64,000 nucleotides of DNA from contig JZRA01000068.1 of the NCBI GenBank assembly GCA_001567485.1, forward strand, positions 248,001 to 312,000, in the 5' to 3' direction. Below the pieces are notes generated by a model that ran no database searches, was not told where the DNA came from, and was given only the letters and a program-made list of their open reading frames with translations. Shown here in pieces: positions 46,971-55,853 of the stretch (the stretch's first letter is position 1; every line of letters begins with the position of its first letter). Source of the DNA: Chloroflexi bacterium OLB13 (GTDB lineage: Bacteria; Chloroflexota; Anaerolineae; Aggregatilineales; Phototrophicaceae). Made by a program: the position numbers and the translations under genes.

Positions 46971-48028
46971 TGGGTCAACGGGTTGAACTGCCGGCCTTGA
47001 TCGACCTGCACGTGCATCTGCGTGGGATGCGGTGGTCGCACAAAGGCGACTTCTTATCCGAGACACTGGCGGCTGTGGCGGGCGGATACTGGCTCGTGTG
47101 CGATATGCCGAACACGCCGCCAGAGACGATTTCGCCCGATGCGCTCATGGCGAAGCAGGCCGAAATGGCCGCGCAGGCGGTTTGCGACTACGGCATTTAC
47201 TTCGGCGCGTCGGCCGCGGACAACACAGCGGCATATCCCGTCATCGCCGGCGCTGTGGCGGGCCTGAAGATCTTCTGCAACGAGACCACCGGCGACTTGC
47301 TGATCGCCGACCAAGCGATGCGCGAGCGCCATTTCGCCGCATGGGATATCGCTAAGCCGATCCTCGTCCACGCGGAGGGGGAGACCGTCGCCGACATCCT
47401 GACGCTGGTACGGGCCTACCGCCGCCCCACGCATTTTGTGCATATCTCGACGGCTTTTGAGATTGATCTGCTGCGCGCCGCTAAGGCGGAAGGGCTTCCG
47501 GTGACGCTCGGCGTGTGTCCGCATCACCTCTGGTTGACGGTGGACGATCTTCCACGGCTAGGAGCGTTGGGGCGCATGAAACCCGGCCTGAAGTCCCCGG
47601 CTGATCGGGCGGCGTTGTGGGACGCGATCGCGGATGGAACAGTCGATGTCGTCGAAAGCGATCACGCGCCGCACACGCTCGCCGAGAAGCAGAGCGAACG
47701 ACCGCCGTATGGCGTCCCCGGCCTGCCGACGACCGTCCCGCTGCTGCTGACGGCGGTGGGGGAGGGCCGGCTCTCGCTGCAACGGGCCGTCGAACTTCTG
47801 TCGGATGGCCCCGCGCGGGTGTTGGGCGTCGAGCGTCCGCATGATACGGGCTGCGTCGTCGAGATGGATACGCCGTGGGTGATCGACGGCGCGCGCCTGC
47901 TGGGACGGTGCGGATGGTCGCCGTATGATGGGATGCGCGTGACTGCCCGCGTGATCGAGACAACGATCCGAGGCGCGATAGTCTATGATGCGAGCGCGTT
48001 GTCGCGCTGCCGGGAACGGGGAGGGTGA
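46970..48028 (+). CDS. pyrC: Dihydroorotase
   Basis: A 352-residue amidohydrolase that cyclises carbamoyl-aspartate. LIDLHVHLRGMRWSHKGDF supplies the first metal histidines; GLKIFCNETTGD has the lysine expected to be carbamylated; LVHAEGE and FVHIST hold the third and fourth histidines; VESDHAPHT has the catalytic aspartate. It shares one base with the pyrB stop. CarAB is not in the window. Confidence 0.9.
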   Translation: MGQRVELPALIDLHVHLRGMRWSHKGDFLSETLAAVAGGYWLVCDMPNTPPETISPDALMAKQAEMAAQAVCDYGIYFGASAADNTAAYPVIAGAVAGLKIFCNETTGDLLIADQAMRERHFAAWDIAKPILVHAEGETVADILTLVRAYRRPTHFVHISTAFEIDLLRAAKAEGLPVTLGVCPHHLWLTVDDLPRLGALGRMKPGLKSPADRAALWDAIADGTVDVVESDHAPHTLAEKQSERPPYGVPGLPTTVPLLLTAVGEGRLSLQRAVELLSDGPARVLGVERPHDTGCVVEMDTPWVIDGARLLGRCGWSPYDGMRVTARVIETTIRGAIVYDASALSRCRERGG

Positions 48029-48029
48029 T

Positions 48030-49142
48030 GTGGCCGCAGCCAGCCGACGCCTAGCGCGTGCCCTCTACAGCGCGGTCGCCAAGCCGCTGCTGTTCGCTGC
48101 GTATCCTGACGATGCGCACAAATTGACCCTGCGTGCTGCGGGCCTCATGGATCGGCTGCCGTGGCTCGCCCGCGTGTTTGCGCAGGAGGAGCAGCCGCTT
48201 CGACCAACCACCGTCGGTGGCGTGACGCTGCCTCAGCCGGTGATCGTCGCGGCCGGGCTGGTGAAGGGGCAGGGATTCGAGACCGAGGACGCGGCGCTGT
48301 CCGCGGTGGGCCGTTCCAATGTGATCCCCGGCTGGCGATCCATTCCGCTGATGTGCGGGCCGGTCGAGTTCGGATCGTTCACGCTGGCGCCGCGTGTGGG
48401 TAATGCCGGAACAGTGCTGTGGCGCGACGTCAACGGCCTGACGACGATGAATCGGGTCGGCCTGAAGAATCCGGGATCGGCGGCGGCGGCGGAGTTCCTG
48501 TCGCGACAGCCCATTGACGGGACGTTCGGGATCAGCGTCGCCACCACGCCAGAGGTTGATGACCCCACGGTGCAGGCGGCCCACGTCGCGCAGGCAATCG
48601 GCCGGTTTATCGAGGAAGGCGTCCGGCCCGACTGGTTCACTGTCAACCTGAGCTGCCCGAACACCGAACAGGATCCCACGGCGACTCAGACCACCGCGCT
48701 GGCGTCGGCGGTGTGTGCGGCGACGGTCGAGCGCGCCGGGACGGTTCCGGTGTGGGTGAAAGTCAGCCCCGACCTCGGGGACACGCAGTATGATTCTCTG
48801 CTGGAGGTTTTCGAGGACAACGGCGTGCGCGCTGTCGTGGCGACCAACACGCTGCCGGGTATCGTGCCAAGCACAGATATCCGCGCGGGAGCAGGTGGCA
48901 AGCGCCTTTATGAACGCGCGCTGTCGGTGGTGCTGCGGCTGTACGCTGTTCGTGAGCGTCGAAGTTACAGTGTCGATATTGTCGGCTGTGGCGGGGTTAT
49001 GAATGGCGTCGACCTGCGGGCGTATCTTGATGCCGGTGCGCTGGCCGTGCAGGTATGGTCGGCGCTGGTGTTCCGGGGGCCGTTCGCGCCGGAAGACATA
49101 ACCCGCGAGTATCTGGAGATCCTGAAGGAAGGGCAATCGTGA
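48030..49142 (+). CDS. pyrD: Dihydroorotate dehydrogenase (class 2-like N-terminus, class 1-like active-site Cys)
   Basis: A 370-residue FMN enzyme oxidising dihydroorotate to orotate. The first ~45 residues (RRLARALYSAVAKPLLFAAYPDDAHKLTLRAAGLM) resemble the membrane-associating helices of class 2 quinone-dependent enzymes. PVIVAAGLVKGQGFET, LTTMNRVGLKNPGS and DIVGCGGVMNGVDLRAYLDAGA are FMN-site motifs. The catalytic loop reads VNLSCPNTEQD: class 2 enzymes have SSPNT with a serine base, whereas the cysteine form is typical of class 1. No pyrK is adjacent. GTG 48030 has GGGAGG upstream; the ATG at 48028 is out of frame. Confidence 0.85.
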   Translation: MAAASRRLARALYSAVAKPLLFAAYPDDAHKLTLRAAGLMDRLPWLARVFAQEEQPLRPTTVGGVTLPQPVIVAAGLVKGQGFETEDAALSAVGRSNVIPGWRSIPLMCGPVEFGSFTLAPRVGNAGTVLWRDVNGLTTMNRVGLKNPGSAAAAEFLSRQPIDGTFGISVATTPEVDDPTVQAAHVAQAIGRFIEEGVRPDWFTVNLSCPNTEQDPTATQTTALASAVCAATVERAGTVPVWVKVSPDLGDTQYDSLLEVFEDNGVRAVVATNTLPGIVPSTDIRAGAGGKRLYERALSVVLRLYAVRERRSYSVDIVGCGGVMNGVDLRAYLDAGALAVQVWSALVFRGPFAPEDITREYLEILKEGQS

Positions 49143-49777
49143 CATCGTGCTCCGCTGCTGCTGCGGCGCTGATCGACGCCGGGATCGTTGGGTTCGCGTT
49201 CGACTCACCGCGCACGTTTAAGTCCGGCCTGATCGCGCCGGTGTATCTCGACAATCGCAAGCTGATATTTCACCCGCAGGCGTGGCACGTGGTGATTGAC
49301 TGCCTCGCGGAGATGCTCGGCGAGCTGTATCCAGAGCGTGACATCGTCGTGGCCGGGGTGGAGACCGCAGGCATCCCACACAGTTCCGCCTTGGCGTTCG
49401 CGATGCGACTCCCGACGGTGTTCGTGCGCAAAGAGGCCAAAGGCCATGGTTTGCAGCGGCGTATTGAGGGCGGCAGCGTTGCGGGCCGGCGCGTCGTGCT
49501 GCTTGAGGATCAGATCACGACCGGCGAGAGCAGCTTGAGCGCGATCGCGGCGCTGCGTGCTGAGGGCGCTGACGTGGAGGCGTGCCTCGCCCTGACCAGC
49601 TATGGGTTCCCGGCGGCGCAGACTCGCTTTGAGCAGGCGGGTGTGGCGCTTCACGTATTGGCGCCGTTTCCGGTGCTGTTCGAACGCGTGCGCGGCACGC
49701 TCACGACGGAGGAACAGGCGTCGGTTGAGCGGTGGCTTTCCGATCCGGTGCGTTGGATGTCGGGGGGGATCGCATGA
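49139..49777 (+). CDS. pyrE: Orotate phosphoribosyltransferase
   Basis: A 212-residue enzyme that joins orotate and PRPP to give OMP. FKSGLIAPVYLDNRKLIFHP is the N-terminal OPRTase signature; VFVRKEAKGHG carries the flexible-loop lysines; VVLLEDQITTGESSLSAIAALRAEGADV is the PRPP-binding motif. GTG 49139 overlaps the pyrD stop and follows a GGAAGGG site; its own stop overlaps pyrF by ATGA. Confidence 0.9.
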   Translation: MTSCSAAAAALIDAGIVGFAFDSPRTFKSGLIAPVYLDNRKLIFHPQAWHVVIDCLAEMLGELYPERDIVVAGVETAGIPHSSALAFAMRLPTVFVRKEAKGHGLQRRIEGGSVAGRRVVLLEDQITTGESSLSAIAALRAEGADVEACLALTSYGFPAAQTRFEQAGVALHVLAPFPVLFERVRGTLTTEEQASVERWLSDPVRWMSGGIA

Positions 49778-50568
49778 CCGTGGGCAAGTTCGACGCGCGC
49801 GCCATCGCCATCAACTCGCTGCTGTGCGTCGGCCTTGATACCGATCCGGCGCGTATTCCGGCTGAGTTCCGATCCGATCCGTATCCACAGTTTGCGTTCA
49901 ACAAGCACATCATCGACCTGACAATGCCGTTTGCCGCCGCCTACAAGCCGAACATCGCCTTTTATGAGGGGCAGGGCGAGAACGGGATGCGCGCGCTGAG
50001 GATGACGGTCGACTACTTGCGCGAAGTGTGTCCGGACGCGCTGACGATCTGCGACGCGAAACGGGGCGACATCAGCACGACGAATGACGGATATGTGCGG
50101 GCGATCTTCGACGTGCTCGGCTTCGACGCGGTAACGCTCAACCCGTATTTGGGCGGCGAGGCGCTTAAACCGTTCCTCGACCGCGCGGACAAGACCTGTT
50201 TCATCCTGTGTCGCACGTCAAACCCCGGCAGCGGTGAGCTGCAATCACTCAGGGTCGAGGGGAAACCGTTCTGGCAGATCGTGGCGGAGAAAGTGCGAGA
50301 TCGGTGGAACGTCAACAACAACTGTATGCTCGTCATGGGCGCGACGTATCCCGACGAACTGCGCGACGTGCGCAGCCTCGTCGGGGATATGACGCTGCTG
50401 GTGCCGGGGATCGGAACGCAGGGCGGAAGTGTAGAACAAACCGTGCAGCTCGGCCGCGCTCAGAACGGCCGCGGCCTGATTATCAATGCGAGCCGGGGGA
50501 TCATGTACGCGGATGATCCGGCGAGCGCAGCCCTTCAACTTCGTGACGCGATCAATGCCTGCCGATAG
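49774..50568 (+). CDS. pyrF: Orotidine-5'-phosphate decarboxylase (subfamily 2)
   Basis: A 264-residue TIM-barrel decarboxylase producing UMP. LLCVGLDTDPARIP opens the barrel, ICDAKRGDISTTNDGYVRAIF contains the catalytic D-x-K-x-x-D, and LVPGIGTQGGSVEQ is the phosphate-binding loop of the longer subfamily 2 found in actinobacteria, mycobacteria and Chloroflexota. It completes the pathway to UMP within this gene run. Confidence 0.95.
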   Translation: MTVGKFDARAIAINSLLCVGLDTDPARIPAEFRSDPYPQFAFNKHIIDLTMPFAAAYKPNIAFYEGQGENGMRALRMTVDYLREVCPDALTICDAKRGDISTTNDGYVRAIFDVLGFDAVTLNPYLGGEALKPFLDRADKTCFILCRTSNPGSGELQSLRVEGKPFWQIVAEKVRDRWNVNNNCMLVMGATYPDELRDVRSLVGDMTLLVPGIGTQGGSVEQTVQLGRAQNGRGLIINASRGIMYADDPASAALQLRDAINACR

Positions 50569-50571
50569 CTG

Positions 50572-51189
50572 ATGATTGACCAGATTCAGTGGTTAGGATA
50601 TGGCGGATTCATCATTCATGGGCCGCCGCTGATCTACATCAACCCGTGGCGGCTCAGCCGGATTACGTTCACTGCCGACGTGATTCTCATCGGTCACGGC
50701 CACTTCGAGCACTTCTCGCCCAGCGATATCGAGAAAGTACGCGGCCCGGATACGCTCGTGCTGACCAACGCGGAGGTCGCCAGTCAGCTTCCGGGCGCCG
50801 AGGTGCTTCGCGAGTTCCAGAGTCGGGTCGTAGATCGCGCACGGATTACCGCGCTTCCGGCGTACTCGACGTCGAGCGCGGTTCATGCACGCGAGAACGG
50901 TGGGCTGGGATTTTTGATCTCCGTCAACTTGTTTGACGTGCTCTACGCGGGCGACACGGAAGTCACGCCGGAGATGCAGCGCGTCTCGCCAGATATCGCG
51001 ATCCTACCGATTGACGGCAACGGCACCATGTCGGTCGAAGTCGCGGCGCAGTATGTGGTTGAAACACGGCCGCGTTACGTCATTCCGTGTAACTGGGGCG
51101 CGGGGGGCATCACCGCCGCGGATGTCGACCGGTTCAAGACACTTGTCGGCGACCGCGCCATCGTGCACGTCCCGCCTCAGCCGAAATAA
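50572..51189 (+). CDS. MBL-fold metallo-hydrolase-like protein (UlaG-like)
   Basis: A 205-residue protein with the metallo-beta-lactamase fold as seen in UlaG-like proteins: IQWLGYGGFIIHG, DVILIGHGHFEHFSP and DVLYAGDTEVTPEM. The metal motif is HGHFEH, i.e. Glu in the position normally taken by Asp in HxHxDH, so metal occupancy may differ. It begins four bases after the pyrF stop. Its role is unknown; it may simply be a passenger in the pyr transcript. Confidence 0.7.
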   Translation: MIDQIQWLGYGGFIIHGPPLIYINPWRLSRITFTADVILIGHGHFEHFSPSDIEKVRGPDTLVLTNAEVASQLPGAEVLREFQSRVVDRARITALPAYSTSSAVHARENGGLGFLISVNLFDVLYAGDTEVTPEMQRVSPDIAILPIDGNGTMSVEVAAQYVVETRPRYVIPCNWGAGGITAADVDRFKTLVGDRAIVHVPPQPK

Positions 51190-51225
51190 AACGCCCCCGC
51201 GCTTCAAGGAGAAGGGCAGGGGCGG
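51188..51225 (-). terminator. Intrinsic terminator of the tig-clpP-clpX transcript
   Basis: Read on the minus strand, CGCCCC..(loop)..GGGGGCG is followed by TTTTATTT, a GC-rich stem and U-tract about 20 bases after the clpX stop. It could also act on the + strand pyr transcript, with less effect. Confidence 0.55.
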
Positions 51226-51243
51226 GTCGTGCTGAGAAACCGG

Positions 51244-52575
<1,332 letters not shown>

Positions 52576-52578
52576 GGA

Positions 52579-53193
52579 CTAACCCTTTCCGTTCGCGCTC
52601 TTGGCGTTCGGATTCAGCACCGAGTCGATCAATCCATACTCTACCGCCTGTTCGGCGCTAAAGTAAATATCGCGATCGGTATCACGCTCGATCTGCTCCA
52701 GCGCTTTGCCCGTGTGATGGACAAAAATCTGGTTCAGGCGGGTCTTGAGCCGGACGATTTCGTTGGCCTGAATCACGATGTCGGTGGCTTGACCCTGCGC
52801 GCCGCCTAACGGTTGGTGCATGTGAATGGTCGCGTTCGGGAGCGCCATACGATAGCCGGTTGTTCCGGCGGTCAGCAGAACGGTGCCGAAGCTGGCTGTC
52901 CAGCCTACGGCCGTCGTGCTCACGGGCGGATGAATGGCCTGCATCGTGTCGTAGATCGCCATGCCTGCGTACACGACGCCGCCCGGCGAATTGATATACA
53001 TCTGGATGGGCTTCTCGGCGTCCTCACGGTCAAGGAACAACAGTTGGGCGACGATCAGGTTGGCGACTTGATCGTTGACCGGCATCCCCATAAAGACGAT
53101 GCGCTCTTTGAGCAGGAGCGAATAGATGTCATAAGCCCGTTCGCCGCGGTTGCCCTGCTCGATCACCATTGGAACGATGTTGGAGACGTCCAT
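52579..53193 (-). CDS. clpP: ATP-dependent Clp protease, proteolytic subunit ClpP
   Basis: A 204-residue serine peptidase. The triad is Ser101 ([10 protein letters not shown]), His126 ([15 protein letters not shown]) and Asp171 ([12 protein letters not shown]). [14 protein letters not shown] and [20 protein letters not shown] are standard. The Ser motif ASFG replaces the usual ASMG and HMHQPLGG replaces MIHQPLGG, both mild changes. It lies between tig and clpX, the conserved order. Confidence 0.95.
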   Translation of the reverse strand: MDVSNIVPMVIEQGNRGERAYDIYSLLLKERIVFMGMPVNDQVANLIVAQLLFLDREDAEKPIQMYINSPGGVVYAGMAIYDTMQAIHPPVSTTAVGWTASFGTVLLTAGTTGYRMALPNATIHMHQPLGGAQGQATDIVIQANEIVRLKTRLNQIFVHHTGKALEQIERDTDRDIYFSAEQAVEYGLIDSVLNPNAKSANGKG

Positions 53194-53229
53194 GCGTATT
53201 GGCGCGTGCTGCGCGCCGCTCCTTTCAGG

Positions 53230-54867
53230 TCACTGTTCGGTAGAAGATTCAGCTGCTTCGGGCGATGGATCTTGCTCGGGGGCTTCCTCGGCCTGCCCCA
53301 GTTCCGGTGCCTCTCCGCGTCCGATCGCGACCGCGCGCGCCTCGACCTTCTGCATCATGACGCTGCTGACCAAGCCCGACGCGAACTGCGGGTTGTTCAA
53401 CAGGTTGAGCGCCTCGACTGACTCCGCGCCGAATTCCGCCAAAATAGTGTTAAAGCGGGACATCAGATCCGATTCCGTGACGGAGATCTGTTCGGCCTTC
53501 GCGAATTCATGCACCGCCAACGTCCGATGGAGGTCGCGCTCGGCCGTTGGCCGATAGTCCGCGCGAAGATCGTCCATCGAGCGCCCCGTTGTCTTCAGGT
53601 AGAGATCGAGCGAAAGCCGGTTCTGCTTAAGGCGCTTCTCGAAATCCTGCACCATGTCGTCGATCTGCTGCTCAAGCGAGACCTCGTTATATACCACGGT
53701 CGAAGTCTTGACTATGTGATCGAGGACGGCGTTGGCGTAGGCTTTACGCGCCTCGTCCTTAATGCGCGTCTCAACGATATTGCGGACACGTTCACGAAGC
53801 TCCGCGAGATTGAACGGGCGAGCGTTTGGAGGAAACGTCTCGGAATCCTCCTCGGAGTCGGTATCGTCGGTGTCGGTATCGTCAGATGACGCATCGTCCC
53901 CGGTCTCTACACCAGCTTCTGCCGTTTCAACGGCTTCTGCTGCGTCGATAGCTGCGACCACTTCGGCCTCGTCTGAGGCGTCGCTTTCGGCTTCGGCATC
54001 CGCGGGAGACTCGATAGCCACGTCCCAGCCGTACTGTGCGCTGACTTGAGCGGCGAGTTCGTCGTTCAGTTCAGGCAATGTGACCTTTTCGACCTTCCGA
54101 ACCTCGACCACAAACTCGATCGTGCGGCCCACCAAGTTTTCGCTGACCTTGGGGTTATCAGTGGGGAAGGTAATGCGGAAGGTGCGCGTCTGACCCGCGA
54201 TAGCGCCGACCATCTGCGCCGTGAAGCCGATTGCAAACGGTTCGTCATCGTCTTCGAGGAGGTCGATCACTGCGCCGTGGCGATGGATATACGGCTCTTC
54301 TTCACGCTCGTGCACGTCGACTTCGCTATCGGTAGCTTCCGCATCGTCGGCGACGAAGAAGCTGTGAATATCCGCCGTGATGCGATCGCCGACCTCGACC
54401 GGGCCTTCGGTGTCCTGGGTCTCGGCGAAATTCCGCTGGAGCATACGAAGCTCGGAATCGACGTCAGCGTCTGTGGTTTCCGGTTCGTTGTAATCAAGGC
54501 GGAACGACCGGTAGTCACCGAGCGTGACCTCGGGGGCCAGCGGCACGGTGTAGGTGAACTTAATCTCAGGCTCCGGGGCAAAGTCGTCCATCGATCCCGG
54601 CGCGGCCGGTTCGATTCCAGCCGATTCAAGCGCCTCTTTGTAGACATCCTGCCCGAGAGTCTCCACGACCTCTTCGAGGATGTACGCTTCACCGACGTAC
54701 TTGACGATCATGCTGGGCGGAACCTTGCCCTTGCGGAAGCCGGGGATGTTGATCTTGCCGCCGATTTTCTTGATCACGGACGCGCGTGCTTGATCGAACC
54801 GTTCTTGAGTCACCACGACGGTCAACCGGATAGAATGATTCTCGAGCCGTTCAGTCTGGACGTTCAC
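53230..54867 (-). CDS. tig: Trigger factor with long acidic insertions
   Basis: A 545-residue ribosome-associated chaperone/prolyl isomerase, about 100 longer than usual. GFRKGKVPPSMIVKYVG near residue 47 is the ribosome-binding signature. The FKBP-type domain contains an acidic stretch (about residues 171-210, VHEREEEPYIHRHG..LLEDDDEPF). Between it and the rest of the C-terminal chaperone arm lies a ~65-residue insert (about 282-348) almost entirely Asp, Glu, Ser, Thr and Ala. The start is GTG 54867, with GAGGG 8 bases upstream; earlier in-frame starts lack homology. It heads the tig-clpP-clpX operon. Confidence 0.9.
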   Translation of the reverse strand: MNVQTERLENHSIRLTVVVTQERFDQARASVIKKIGGKINIPGFRKGKVPPSMIVKYVGEAYILEEVVETLGQDVYKEALESAGIEPAAPGSMDDFAPEPEIKFTYTVPLAPEVTLGDYRSFRLDYNEPETTDADVDSELRMLQRNFAETQDTEGPVEVGDRITADIHSFFVADDAEATDSEVDVHEREEEPYIHRHGAVIDLLEDDDEPFAIGFTAQMVGAIAGQTRTFRITFPTDNPKVSENLVGRTIEFVVEVRKVEKVTLPELNDELAAQVSAQYGWDVAIESPADAEAESDASDEAEVVAAIDAAEAVETAEAGVETGDDASSDDTDTDDTDSEEDSETFPPNARPFNLAELRERVRNIVETRIKDEARKAYANAVLDHIVKTSTVVYNEVSLEQQIDDMVQDFEKRLKQNRLSLDLYLKTTGRSMDDLRADYRPTAERDLHRTLAVHEFAKAEQISVTESDLMSRFNTILAEFGAESVEALNLLNNPQFASGLVSSVMMQKVEARAVAIGRGEAPELGQAEEAPEQDPSPEAAESSTEQ

Positions 54868-54934
54868 TGCTTTACCCTCACGTGTAGCGCGATTATAGCA
54901 CCCGGCCGAGAGGGCAGGGCGTAAATCTTTCATC

Positions 54935-54970
54935 AGAAAACACAACAAAGGCGTCTCGAATGTGGACGCC
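54935..54970 (-). terminator. Intrinsic terminator after tRNA-Leu
   Basis: On the minus strand GGCGTC (54970-54965) pairs with GACGCC (54955-54950), followed by TTTGTTGTGTTTT. It lies 16 bases after the tRNA 3' end. Confidence 0.65.
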
Positions 54971-54985
54971 CGAGGTGCCGACTTG

Positions 54986-55067
54986 TGGGGAAGGAGGGAC
55001 TCGAACCCTCACCTCGTGAGAGACATGATCCTAAGTCATGCGCGTCTGCCAGTTCCGCCACTCCCCC
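54986..55067 (-). tRNA. tRNA-Leu (anticodon TAG)
   Basis: An 82-base class II tRNA. The acceptor GGGGGAG pairs with CTTCCCC (one G-U), with discriminator A73. The anticodon stem CATGA/TCATG holds loop CTTAGGA, anticodon TAG (55033-55031), reading CUN leucine codons. The T-arm is GAGGG-TTCGAGT-CCCTC. The variable region is long, as expected for tRNA-Leu. The 3' CCA is not encoded. Confidence 0.9.
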
Positions 55068-55116
55068 ACGGCACGCGAATTATACGGGGATAAGCGCCGC
55101 TGTCACAAGGGCGGGG

Positions 55117-55797
55117 TCAGATCGACAGAGTCCACCAGTGATACAGGTCAACCCGTTGATAACCGGCCCGTTCGGCCCATCGCCCGGCATCGGACTCCGC
55201 CGGAAGCACGGCGCCAATCACGTGAGTCGAGTCCTGCGACAGCCCACGCGCCAACTCCAGCGCCGCCGCGTTCTGGGGATCTTCAATCCAAATACCCGCG
55301 TAGGTCAGGGTTGTGACAGAGATACAAATCGCCTTGACGTCTGCGGCGTGCGTCCGGGGGCTGTGCGGCTCAGCGACCCACAGCGCACGCAGGTCGCTCT
55401 TCGAGAAATGCAGCGCCGAAAAGACGGCCTGTGCCGCATAATTGTCGTGCCGCACCAATGCGCGTGCCACGCTCAACCCGCGATGTTTCGCCTCGGTGAC
55501 GGAGTCGTGGACGAGCATCCGCGCCAATCTTCTGCCGCGCGCTGATGGGACGACGCCAAGCAGGTCGATCTCCCAGCGCGATGTGCTGCCGGAGCGCGTC
55601 TCAAACGAATCACAGAAACCGTTTAAGCCGTCCGTGCCAAATGCACCGGCGACGTGATGAGCCTGCAGGGCTAAGAGTCGCTCGGTTTGAGTCCGGTCGA
55701 CATCGGTGTGCTCGTGCGCGAAAGCCGTATTGACGCAGGCGGCAAGATCGGCGGCATCGGTTATATTGAGACGTGCGATTCGAGTCGTTTGCGCCAT
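55117..55797 (-). CDS. GNAT-family N-acetyltransferase
   Basis: A 226-residue protein. The acetyl-CoA site is EIDLLGVVPSARGRRLARMLVHDSV (motif A, Q/R-x-x-G-x-G/A form), near residue 90, followed by VRHDNYAAQAVFSALHFSK, the alpha-helix of motif B. A less conserved ~80-residue C-terminal part follows. The substrate is unknown. ATG 55797 is preceded by GGGAG; the longer frame has no site. It is divergent from the spermidine-synthase-like gene, with overlapping -10 boxes between them. Confidence 0.75.
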   Translation of the reverse strand: MAQTTRIARLNITDAADLAACVNTAFAHEHTDVDRTQTERLLALQAHHVAGAFGTDGLNGFCDSFETRSGSTSRWEIDLLGVVPSARGRRLARMLVHDSVTEAKHRGLSVARALVRHDNYAAQAVFSALHFSKSDLRALWVAEPHSPRTHAADVKAICISVTTLTYAGIWIEDPQNAAALELARGLSQDSTHVIGAVLPAESDAGRWAERAGYQRVDLYHWWTLSI

Positions 55798-55828
55798 CAC
55801 TGTTCTCCCGGCTGCATGCCTACCGGGC

Positions 55829-55838
55829 ATGATACACT
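55829..55838. promoter_or_regulatory. Overlapping divergent -10 boxes
   Basis: ATGATACACT holds TACACT (55833-55838) for the + strand membrane protein and TATCAT (55834-55829, minus) for the GNAT gene. The two boxes share bases, so the polymerases would compete. -35 boxes are not clear. Confidence 0.35.
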
Positions 55839-55853
55839 AGCCGGCGAGTTGGA

